A DNA stretch of 64,000 nucleotides from Coprobacter secundus (lineage in GTDB: Bacteria; Bacteroidota; Bacteroidia; Bacteroidales; Coprobacteraceae): the NCBI GenBank assembly GCA_000803105.1, contig JTDA01000001.1, positions 310,001 through 374,000 of the forward strand, read 5' to 3'. The notes beneath the pieces are model-generated. The model saw only the letters and a program-made list of their open reading frames with translations, made no database searches and was not told the DNA's origin. Position numbers and translations under genes: made by a program. Below, piece by piece: positions 8,990 to 15,551 of this stretch (its first letter is position 1; each line of letters begins with the position of its first letter).

Positions 8990-10177
8990 TTAGTCAAGGA
9001 TTTCGGTAATCTGACCAGAACCTACTGTACGACCACCTTCACGAATAGCGAAACGCAAACCTACGTTGATAGCTACCGGATAGATAAGTTCTACAGTGAT
9101 TGTTACATGGTCACCTGGCATTACCATTTCAGTTCCTTCCGGAAGAGTGATTTCACCAGTTACGTCTAATGTACGGATATAGAACTGAGGACGATATTTG
9201 TTGTGGAATGGAGTGTGACGACCACCTTCTTCTTTCTTCAGGATATATACCTGAGCTTTGAATTTTGAGTGAGGAGTAATCTGTCCCGGATGGCAGATAA
9301 CCATACCACGTTTGATTTCGTTTTTGTCGATACCACGGAGCAACAAACCAACGTTATCACCAGCTTCACCTTGATCAAGAAGTTTGCGGAACATTTCCAC
9401 ACCGGTAACAACAGATTTCTTACCATCAGCACCTAAACCGATAATCTGAACTTCGTCGCCCACTTTGATAACACCAGTTTCGATACGACCTGTTGCAACA
9501 GTACCACGACCTGTGATAGAGAACACGTCTTCTACCGGCATCAAGAATGGTTTATCGATATCACGCGGAGGCAGAGGAATCCATGTATCAACAGCATCCA
9601 TCAACTCCATAACTTTTTCTTCCCATTGAGGTTCGCCATTCAATGCACCCAGTGCAGAACCACGAATAATAGGAGTATTATCACCATCGTATTCATAAGA
9701 AGAGAGCAATTCTCTCATTTCCATTTCTACGAGTTCAAGCATTTCTTCATCGTCAACCATATCGCATTTGTTCATGAAAACTACGATACGAGGAACGTTT
9801 ACCTGACGAGCCAACAAGATGTGCTCACGAGTCTGAGGCATAGGACCGTCAGTAGCAGCAACAACGATGATAGCACCGTCCATCTGAGCAGCACCAGTTA
9901 CCATGTTTTTCACATAGTCAGCGTGACCCGGACAGTCAACGTGTGCATAGTGACGATTTGCAGTTTCATACTCTACATGTGAAGTATTAATAGTAATACC
10001 TCTTTCTTTTTCTTCAGGAGCATTATCGATTGAATCGAAAGAACGCAATTCTGAAAGACCTTTTTTAGCCAACACAGTAGTGATAGCGGCAGTTAATGTG
10101 GTTTTACCATGGTCTACGTGACCGATAGTACCAATATTAACATGAGGCTTGGTGCGTTGAAATTGTTCTTTAGCCAT
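8990..10177 (-). CDS. tuf: Translation elongation factor Tu
   Basis: This 395-residue GTPase delivers aminoacyl-tRNA to the ribosome. The G1 motif GHVDHGKTTLTAAI is at residues 18-31, the switch region contains RGITINTSHVEYET, G3 is DCPGHADYVKNM and G4 is NKCD. It is the only tuf copy in the window. It follows four tRNA genes directly, so the tRNA array and tuf probably share one precursor transcript. Confidence 0.99.
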   Translation of the reverse strand: MAKEQFQRTKPHVNIGTIGHVDHGKTTLTAAITTVLAKKGLSELRSFDSIDNAPEEKERGITINTSHVEYETANRHYAHVDCPGHADYVKNMVTGAAQMDGAIIVVAATDGPMPQTREHILLARQVNVPRIVVFMNKCDMVDDEEMLELVEMEMRELLSSYEYDGDNTPIIRGSALGALNGEPQWEEKVMELMDAVDTWIPLPPRDIDKPFLMPVEDVFSITGRGTVATGRIETGVIKVGDEVQIIGLGADGKKSVVTGVEMFRKLLDQGEAGDNVGLLLRGIDKNEIKRGMVICHPGQITPHSKFKAQVYILKKEEGGRHTPFHNKYRPQFYIRTLDVTGEITLPEGTEMVMPGDHVTITVELIYPVAINVGLRFAIREGGRTVGSGQITEILD

Positions 10178-10225
10178 AACTTAACTTGTTATTTATTTTA
10201 ATTAATGATTAGCGTCCAAATCTTG

Positions 10226-10297
10226 AGCCAATGACGGGACTTGAACCCGTGACCTCGTCCTTACCAAGGAAGCGCTCTACCACTGAGCTACATCGGC
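10226..10297 (-). tRNA. tRNA-Thr (GGT anticodon)
   Basis: This 72-nt cloverleaf has acceptor GCCGATG/CATTGGC (one G-U), anticodon loop TTGGTAA and T loop GTTCAAGTC. CCA is not encoded. It is the last of four tRNAs upstream of tuf. Confidence 0.95.
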
Positions 10298-10305
10298 AAC
10301 ATTTG

Positions 10306-10378
10306 AGCGGGAAACGGGACTCAAACCCGCGACCCTCAGCTTGGAAGGCTAATGCTCTATCAACTGAGCTATTCCCGC
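10306..10378 (-). tRNA. tRNA-Gly (TCC anticodon)
   Basis: This 73-nt cloverleaf has acceptor GCGGGAA/TTCCCGC and anticodon loop CTTCCAA. CCA is not encoded. Only 8 bp separate it from tRNA-Thr(GGT). Confidence 0.95.
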
Positions 10379-10385
10379 AAAAATG

Positions 10386-10468
10386 TGGGCGAAGATGGAT
10401 TCGAACCACCGAAGTCGTAAGACAGCAGATTTACAGTCTGCCCCATTTGGCCACTCTGGTATTCGCCC
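10386..10468 (-). tRNA. tRNA-Tyr (GTA anticodon)
   Basis: This 83-nt class II tRNA has a long variable arm, acceptor GGGCGAA/TTCGCCC and anticodon GTA within CAGACTGTAAATCTG. Its discriminator is A and CCA is not encoded. Confidence 0.95.
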
Positions 10469-10481
10469 TTATTTAACACTG

Positions 10482-10555
10482 AGCCGATAGAGGGATTCGA
10501 ACCCACGACCCCGAGATTACAAATCACGTGCTCTGGCCAACTGAGCTATATCGGC
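10482..10555 (-). tRNA. tRNA-Thr (TGT anticodon)
   Basis: This 74-nt cloverleaf has acceptor GCCGATA/TATCGGC and anticodon loop TTTGTAA. The anticodon stem contains one T-T mismatch. CCA is not encoded. It is the first tRNA of the array after the promoter at 10608-10637. Confidence 0.93.
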
Positions 10556-10607
10556 TTATATATTCGCACCCGTTATGCATACGCATATTTCCAATGCGAA
10601 ACGGGTG

Positions 10608-10637
10608 CAAATTTAGTCATTAATTTCAAACTACAAA
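10608..10637 (-). promoter_or_regulatory. Promoter of the tRNA-tuf-ribosomal protein transcript
   Basis: On the minus strand TTTG (10637-10634) is followed after 18 bp by TAAATTTG (10615-10608), a match to the Bacteroidota housekeeping promoter TTTG-N19-TAnnTTTG. Overlapping it downstream is an inverted repeat, GCACCCGTT (10566-10574)/AACGGGTGC (10600-10608), with a nested CGCAT/ATGCG. The repeat therefore spans the expected start site and the first nucleotides of the transcript. Confidence 0.65.
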
Positions 10638-10654
10638 AATATTACCGTATTTTT

Positions 10655-10957
10655 TTATTTAATCCGGCTTTTTTCCTTCATCTTTTGCAGCTGTTTTACT
10701 AAGGCATCGACAGCCAGGTCTACTGCCTCTTCAAAAGTATCGGCAATCTTGCACGAAAATATATCATCTGTTTTCGGTACCAGCAATTTAATGCCAGCTT
10801 CTTTATTTTGAGCCGTCTCGGGTTTGACAACTTTCAACGTAACCTCTGCGGCAATGATATCATCATAATACTGGCTAAGCTTTACTACTTTTTTCTGAAT
10901 AAAACTTTCCAACTGCGTAGAAGCATCGAAATGAATGGCTTGAATTCTAATTTCCAT
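10655..10957 (-). CDS. hpf: Short-form ribosome hibernation promoting factor (HPF/RaiA family)
   Basis: This 100-residue protein has the ribosome-associated inhibitor fold. The start MEIRIQAIHFDAS and the C-terminal ADTFEEAVDLAVDALVKQL match the HPF/YfiA family. Members bind the decoding region of the 30S subunit when growth slows and block tRNA and mRNA binding. It lacks the C-terminal dimerisation domain of long HPF. It overlaps the end of the upstream recombinase gene by 11 bp, which implies translational coupling, and it lies just upstream of the tRNA/tuf promoter. Confidence 0.92.
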   Translation of the reverse strand: MEIRIQAIHFDASTQLESFIQKKVVKLSQYYDDIIAAEVTLKVVKPETAQNKEAGIKLLVPKTDDIFSCKIADTFEEAVDLAVDALVKQLQKMKEKSRIK

Positions 10958-11855
10958 AATTTTCTCCTTTTCTTTCTGCTCGGGGATGAGCTTGTTTATA
11001 ACTTTTTTTCAGCTCCTCAAACGTAATGTGCGTATACACTTCGGTCGATGCGAGAGAGCTATGACCCAGCAACGCTTTCACGCTGTTCAGTTCCGCACCA
11101 TTATTCAACATTGCCGAAGCAAACGTATGTCGTAATACATGCGGGCTCTTCTTGGTCAATGAACAAACGGTCTCAAGATAATGTGTCACCACACGATATA
11201 CTAATTGAGGATAAAGGGCCTCACCATCTTCTTTTATAAAGAAATACGGATATCCCCCTCCTATTTCTTTAGCTCGGATGGCTCGATACTCTTCTATCAT
11301 CGTTCGTAACTCTTTTCCAAAAGGAATAATTCGTTGCTTATTACGCTTTCCTGTCACTTTTATGGTCGAAGCCATCAAGTCGACATCGACATCTCTCAAC
11401 CCTATCAACTCTGCCCGGCGAATTCCGGTAGAGTAAAACATGGTTATGATAAGTTTATCGCGTACGGCCCTAAATCCCGAACCGAAATCCACCTCGTCAA
11501 GCAACAGGTCCATTTCCCCCTGCTTTACGAAAGACGGAAGCCTTTTCCGTATTTTAGGAAGCTGAATATTCCGTATCGGAGTATCTGTTATCTCCTTTTG
11601 TATGACCAAATATTTAAAGAACGAACGTAAAGCTGAAATCTTCCTGCTTACCGTACGAGGGGCTTCCCCGCTCTCAACCAAAACAACCACCCAGTTTCTT
11701 ACGATATCCCGGTCGATTTTTTCGGGAGCAAACTCTCCGATTTCTTTTGTTACAAAGTCTCTAAACTGAAATAAATCATTTTTATAAGACAGAACGGTAT
11801 GAGAAGAATATTTCTTCTCATACCGAATATATCCTAAAAATGATTCAATCAACAT
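10947..11855 (-). CDS. xerC: Tyrosine recombinase, XerC/XerD type
   Basis: This 302-residue protein has the N-terminal core-binding (SAM-like) domain (about 1-90) and a catalytic domain (about 105-285). The catalytic residues are visible: R146 in TGIRRAEL, K170 in TGKRNKQR, H239 and R242 in HVLRHTFASAML, H265 in LLGHSSL and nucleophile Y274 in STEVYTH. Length and neighbours (rpsU, hpf) fit a housekeeping Xer enzyme that resolves chromosome dimers at dif rather than an integrase of a mobile element. XerC versus XerD cannot be settled from this sequence alone. Confidence 0.9.
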   Translation of the reverse strand: MLIESFLGYIRYEKKYSSHTVLSYKNDLFQFRDFVTKEIGEFAPEKIDRDIVRNWVVVLVESGEAPRTVSRKISALRSFFKYLVIQKEITDTPIRNIQLPKIRKRLPSFVKQGEMDLLLDEVDFGSGFRAVRDKLIITMFYSTGIRRAELIGLRDVDVDLMASTIKVTGKRNKQRIIPFGKELRTMIEEYRAIRAKEIGGGYPYFFIKEDGEALYPQLVYRVVTHYLETVCSLTKKSPHVLRHTFASAMLNNGAELNSVKALLGHSSLASTEVYTHITFEELKKSYKQAHPRAERKGENYGN

Positions 11856-11928
11856 AAAGAGCGTTGCTTTACTAACGCTACGAATTTAGAAAAAAGAATT
11901 CAATCCACCAACTTCAAAGCGGTGTTTT

Positions 11929-12120
11929 TTACTCTTCTGTCTGTTGCAATTTCTGTATGTAAATAGCTCGCATTACTTTTTTGCGATTTACTACAGAAGG
12001 CTTTTCAAAAGCCTGACGATTTCTAAGTTCTTTAATAACACCTGTTTTCTCAAATTTTCTTTTGAATTTCTTCAAAGCTTTTTCAATGTTTTCGCCTTCT
12101 TTTACTGGAACTACTATCAT
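11929..12120 (-). CDS. rpsU: 30S ribosomal protein S21
   Basis: This 63-residue protein starts MIVVPVKEGENIEKALKKF and is rich in Lys/Arg, matching bS21 of the small subunit near the anti-Shine-Dalgarno region. The frame is open further upstream (to 12174), but that extension overlaps the leader and adds residues not found in the family, so the start at 12118-12120 is chosen. A good promoter lies at 12162-12192. bS21 is known in Bacteroidota to contribute to sequestering the 16S rRNA tail. Confidence 0.95.
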   Translation of the reverse strand: MIVVPVKEGENIEKALKKFKRKFEKTGVIKELRNRQAFEKPSVVNRKKVMRAIYIQKLQQTEE

Positions 12121-12161
12121 ATTTTTAATAATTAAAAAGATTTCTCGTACAAAATGCGGTG

Positions 12162-12192
12162 CAAAATTACACATTGTTTCTTGATAAACAAA
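12162..12192 (-). promoter_or_regulatory. Promoter of rpsU (and xerC-hpf)
   Basis: On the minus strand TTTG (12192-12189), a 19-bp spacer and TAATTTTG (12169-12162) match the Bacteroidota consensus exactly. The implied transcription start is about 35 nt before the chosen rpsU ATG. Confidence 0.8.
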
Positions 12193-12361
12193 CCTTTCGG
12201 CTTTATTTTCTCTGTTTTCCTCGTTTTTTTCACTTTTTTACAGTTTCAATCAAATTTATCCATTATACATAAGCTTCATTTCCAGTTATTTCACAGTACT
12301 TATCAATACTTTTTTTAATCGATTTATATCTCCGATTATTTCTTTTCACCGGATTAAGTTT

Positions 12362-12369
12362 TACCTTTG
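12362..12369 (+). promoter_or_regulatory. Promoter -7 element of the aminopeptidase P gene
   Basis: TACCTTTG matches TAnnTTTG 34 bp before the ATG. No clean TTTG lies 19 bp further upstream (TTTC is present), so the -33 element is weak. The 12175-12403 region between the divergent genes holds only this and the rpsU promoter. Confidence 0.6.
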
Positions 12370-12403
12370 TGTGTACACACAATAATTCTAAAAAAGCAAA
12401 ATT

Positions 12404-14188
12404 ATGGATAAAGATAGTTTAGCCCAGGTAAAAGCTCTCCGCCAAATCATGAAAGAAAACAGAATAGATGCTTTTATCATTCCCGGAACCGATCCTCATC
12501 AAAGTGAGTATAGTGCTGCCTACTGGAAAGCCAGGGGCTGGATATCCGGATTTACAGGCTCAGCAGGGACTGCCGTTGTCACGGTCGATAAAGCTGGACT
12601 ATGGACCGATTCCCGGTATTTCCTACAAGCAGAGTTACAACTCAAAGGAAGTGACTTCGTTTTATTCAAACAAGGGCTTGCCGAGACACCCTCTATTCAG
12701 GAATGGCTTGCCGAAGTCCTGTCTCCCGGCTCGACAGTCGCTATAGACGGAGCGATGTTTTCTTATTCGGATGCTTTGGAAATGAAAAAATTCTTCAAGA
12801 CCAAGACAATTTCCTTCGTGACAAATTTTGACCCGTTCGATTCTATTTGGCACAACCGCCCTCAAATACCTTCTGATCCGATATTTGCATATCCGGAAAA
12901 ATACAGTGGTGAATCTACTGAGAGCAAAATAGACTCTATATTAGAAAATATATCGAAATATGGGGCAAACTCTTTATTGTTATCGGCTTTGGATGAAATT
13001 GCATGGATACTGAATATTCGAGGAACTGATGTAGAATGTAACCCAGTAGCCATATGCTATGCATTTTTATCGGAACAAGAGCGCGTATTATTTATCAACG
13101 CAAAAAAAATAAATACTGAAACTGCCGAATATCTAAAAAGTAACAAAATCAAAATCGCCGGTTACGATAAGATTCATGATTATTTACAAGCTTTGCCTGA
13201 AGGTGTAAAGTTATACATTGACCCGGCAAAAATAAATTATAGCTTGGTAAACGCTATTTCTCAACAAAATGCCATAGTGTTCGGAAAGACTCCGGTAGCC
13301 ATGCCTAAAAGTATAAAGAATGAAACAGAAATTGCCGGATTCAGAGCAGCCATGATACGGGACGGAGTGGCTTTGGTAAAATTCTTTTACTGGCTTGAGC
13401 AAAATGTTCCGACAGGCCATGTTTCGGAAATCACCATTGCAGAAAAGCTTCGCGAATTCCGTTCACAGCAAGACTTATATGTAGGTGAAAGTTTTTCCAC
13501 GATAGCCGGATATGGAGCTCACGGTGCCATAGTCCATTATAGTGCTACGCCCGAAAGCAATGTAACTATCAAAAATGAAGGATTTTTACTAATCGACTCC
13601 GGAGCTCAATATCTTGACGGGACGACAGATATAACTCGCACCGTCGCTTTAGGGCCACTGAGTGACCGTCAAAAACGAGACTTTACCCTTGTCCTAAAAG
13701 GGCATATTGCTATTGCAACCTCTATTTTCCCCCAAGGGACAAGAGGTGCACAAATCGATGCCTTCGCCCGCCATTTCTTATGGAATTACGGATTAAATTA
13801 TTTACACGGGACAGGCCACGGCATCGGTCATTTCCTGAATGTACATGAAGGGCCTCAAAATATCCGTCTCGAAGAAAATCCAACTCCTCTGACTCCCGGT
13901 ATGGTCACGTCCAACGAACCGGGCGTCTACATTGCCGGAGAATACGGTATCCGCACCGAAAACTTGATATTGACAGTACACCACAGTACAACGGATTTCG
14001 GAGACTTCAACGCATTCGAAACTTTGACATTTTTCCCTATCGACAAAAAAGCAATTGATATAACATTGCTCACTGCCGATGAGAAAGAGTGGCTCAATAA
14101 TTATCATAAAACCGTGTACGAAAAATTAAGTCCCCAATTAGTGGGTGCAGAAAAAGAGTGGTTAAGAAAAGCGACAGAGGCTTTATAA
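12404..14188 (+). CDS. pepP: Xaa-Pro aminopeptidase (M24B, large aminopeptidase P type)
   Basis: This 594-residue protein removes N-terminal residues that precede proline. It has two creatinase-like N-terminal domains (about 1-305) and a C-terminal pita-bread M24 domain (about 310-530). The dinuclear metal site is visible: the first Asp in LIDSGAQYLDGTTDITRT with a second Asp in the same motif, His in HGTGHGIGHFLNVHEG, Glu in SNEPGVY and Glu in GIRTENL. The C-terminal tail is the one seen in the longer three-domain family. No signal peptide is present, so it is cytoplasmic. Short spacing (19 bp) suggests co-transcription with the downstream carbonic anhydrase-like gene. Confidence 0.93.
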   Translation: MDKDSLAQVKALRQIMKENRIDAFIIPGTDPHQSEYSAAYWKARGWISGFTGSAGTAVVTVDKAGLWTDSRYFLQAELQLKGSDFVLFKQGLAETPSIQEWLAEVLSPGSTVAIDGAMFSYSDALEMKKFFKTKTISFVTNFDPFDSIWHNRPQIPSDPIFAYPEKYSGESTESKIDSILENISKYGANSLLLSALDEIAWILNIRGTDVECNPVAICYAFLSEQERVLFINAKKINTETAEYLKSNKIKIAGYDKIHDYLQALPEGVKLYIDPAKINYSLVNAISQQNAIVFGKTPVAMPKSIKNETEIAGFRAAMIRDGVALVKFFYWLEQNVPTGHVSEITIAEKLREFRSQQDLYVGESFSTIAGYGAHGAIVHYSATPESNVTIKNEGFLLIDSGAQYLDGTTDITRTVALGPLSDRQKRDFTLVLKGHIAIATSIFPQGTRGAQIDAFARHFLWNYGLNYLHGTGHGIGHFLNVHEGPQNIRLEENPTPLTPGMVTSNEPGVYIAGEYGIRTENLILTVHHSTTDFGDFNAFETLTFFPIDKKAIDITLLTADEKEWLNNYHKTVYEKLSPQLVGAEKEWLRKATEAL

Positions 14189-14207
14189 ATTTAATATTCG
14201 AAAAAAT

Positions 14208-14720
14208 ATGGCACTAATAAAATCAGTTCGAGGATTCACACCTATTATCGGCAAAAACTGTTTCCTTGCCGATAATGCTACATTGATAGGCGATATTGTC
14301 ATGGGGGATGATTGCAGTATCTGGTTCAACACAGTATTGAGGGGTGATGTAAATTCTATCCGTATCGGCAACCGAGTAAATATACAGGACGGCTCTGTTT
14401 TACATACCTTATATCAAAAATCGACCATCGAAATCGGTGATGATGTTTCTATCGGGCACAATGTCACAGTACATGGGGCTACCATCAAAGACGGGGCACT
14501 TGTCGGCATGGGAGCTGTCATTCTCGACGATGCCATTGTCGGCGAGGGAGCTATCGTGGCTGCCGGCTCAGTAGTATTAAGCAAAACAGTTATCGAGCCC
14601 GGTAGTTTATGGGCCGGAGCTCCTGCCAAATTCATAAAAATGGTAGACCCGGTACAATCAAAGGAAATCAATCAGAAAATTGCTAAAAATTATCTGATGT
14701 ATTCCGAATGGTATAAATAG
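14208..14720 (+). CDS. Gamma carbonic anhydrase-like protein (left-handed beta-helix)
   Basis: This 170-residue protein is made of hexapeptide repeats. It matches the YrdA/PaaY/gamma carbonic anhydrase family by RGFTPIIGKNCFLADNATLIG, WFNTVLRGDVNSIRIG, VSIGHNVTVHGATI and SLWAGAPAKFIK. The zinc ligands expected for the family, His in LHTLYQ and the two His in IGHNVTVHG, are present. Such proteins are trimeric; some are carbonic anhydrases and some have acyl-CoA thioesterase-like roles, so the substrate remains open. Confidence 0.9.
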   Translation: MALIKSVRGFTPIIGKNCFLADNATLIGDIVMGDDCSIWFNTVLRGDVNSIRIGNRVNIQDGSVLHTLYQKSTIEIGDDVSIGHNVTVHGATIKDGALVGMGAVILDDAIVGEGAIVAAGSVVLSKTVIEPGSLWAGAPAKFIKMVDPVQSKEINQKIAKNYLMYSEWYK

Positions 14721-14737
14721 TTTTTTCATATCAATTA

Positions 14738-14913
14738 AGAACCTGTTTAAATTTTGCTTGGGTCAGCTTTGAGAATTTCTTTTGTGGATATTTTTTTTCG
14801 TTTTCATGAAGATAATAGCAAGCTATTTGATAAACGAAAATAGGAAAACAGTCCGAAAAGAAGTACAAAGGAGACCTGAGCAGATTTCTTTATCGGACAA
14901 TTTAACCGATTCT
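14738..14913 (+). repeat. MITE-like structured intergenic element
   Basis: The 176-bp stretch is bounded by an imperfect terminal inverted repeat, AGAACCTGTTTAAATT (14738-14753) against AATTTAACCGATTCT (14899-14913). Inside are a stem TTTTCGTTT (14795-14803)/AAACGAAAA (14832-14840) capped by AATAGC-AA-GCTATT (14814-14827), a stem GTCCGA (14851-14856)/TCGGAC (14893-14898), and an alternative helix GCTTGGGTC (14756-14764)/GACCTGAGC (14873-14881). It encodes no protein. The layout fits a non-autonomous transposable repeat or a structured RNA. Copy number in the genome is unknown from this window. Confidence 0.5.
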
Positions 14914-14954
14914 AAAGCAGTGCAGAGCTTCAGATACAAAACAATAGGATAAAA

Positions 14955-15344
14955 ATGATAAAACAAGACTTTTTATTAGCTCAAATCGAAGAGCTTACTA
15001 AAAAAATAGCCCGTCTATTAAGAAAAAAAGAGACGAATGAACCTGACATCGATACTGCTGCAGACGATTGCTACAAGGCTTTTCGGCTAAATTTAAATTC
15101 CATTATAAATTTGCCTGAAGACGAATTGACAGAACTCGTACCTGACTGGCAATTACTTGAACTATTGGTAAAAATCATGCTAAATGACACACGTATCAAC
15201 CATGATTTGCATCAAATGGAAAAAGCTCAGGCTTTGCTTTATTATGTACAGGAAAACGATAGGACCTATTCATTCGACCGGATTGCGATGGCCAAAGAGT
15301 TGGACACTCTTATTCAAAATTTAAAATCGGGCAACCATAACTAA
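14955..15344 (+). CDS. Conserved hypothetical protein, DUF6483-like
   Basis: This 129-residue, mostly alpha-helical cytoplasmic protein starts MIKQDFLLAQIEELTKKIARLL. The opening resembles small helical proteins of the DUF6483 type, in which KQD(F/W)L..QIE is followed by a leucine-rich helix, but this is recognition from memory at low confidence. No catalytic motif, signal peptide or membrane segment is visible. The structured element at 14738-14913 separates it from the carbonic anhydrase-like gene, so its promoter is unclear. Confidence 0.6.
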   Translation: MIKQDFLLAQIEELTKKIARLLRKKETNEPDIDTAADDCYKAFRLNLNSIINLPEDELTELVPDWQLLELLVKIMLNDTRINHDLHQMEKAQALLYYVQENDRTYSFDRIAMAKELDTLIQNLKSGNHN

Positions 15345-15356
15345 CCGATGCTTTCC

Positions 15357-15539
15357 CTACTTTCGGGATATTTCGGCAGTTCCTCCTCGCGGCATAATCA
15401 ATTCGAAACCATTTTCATCGGATGATTTTATTTTTGCCTGTCCCGAAAGCCTTATTTTACAGATATCAAATAGATACAGGCCACTCATCCATTTCAAACC
15501 GATAACTCCAATAATAAGCTTCTCACTATCTTCATATTT
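15357..15539 (-). pseudogene. C-terminal gene remnant or tiny ORF downstream of GH2
   Basis: Between a stop at 15542-15540 and the stop at 15359-15357 a frame of 60 codons reads like genuine protein (for example SGLYLFDICKIRLSGQ and FELIMPRGGTAEIS). The only ATG in it is at 15488, giving 43 residues. No ribosome-binding site or domain is recognised. It may be the tail of a gene whose 5' part was lost when the flanking GH2 gene arrived, or a small independent ORF. Confidence 0.3.
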
Positions 15540-15551
15540 CTATCTATAATT

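Noticed and set aside
10231..10476. Open frames across the tRNA array upstream of tuf (also seen at 33671-33887)
   Set aside because: They are read through tRNA genes and reflect tRNA sequence, not protein coding.
10947..11855. Integrase of a mobile element
   Set aside because: Length, motifs and the rpsU-xer-hpf context fit a housekeeping Xer recombinase; no element boundaries are present.
11929..12174. Longer form of rpsU starting at 12174
   Set aside because: The extra 18 residues are not part of the S21 family and run through the untranslated leader next to the promoter at 12162-12192.
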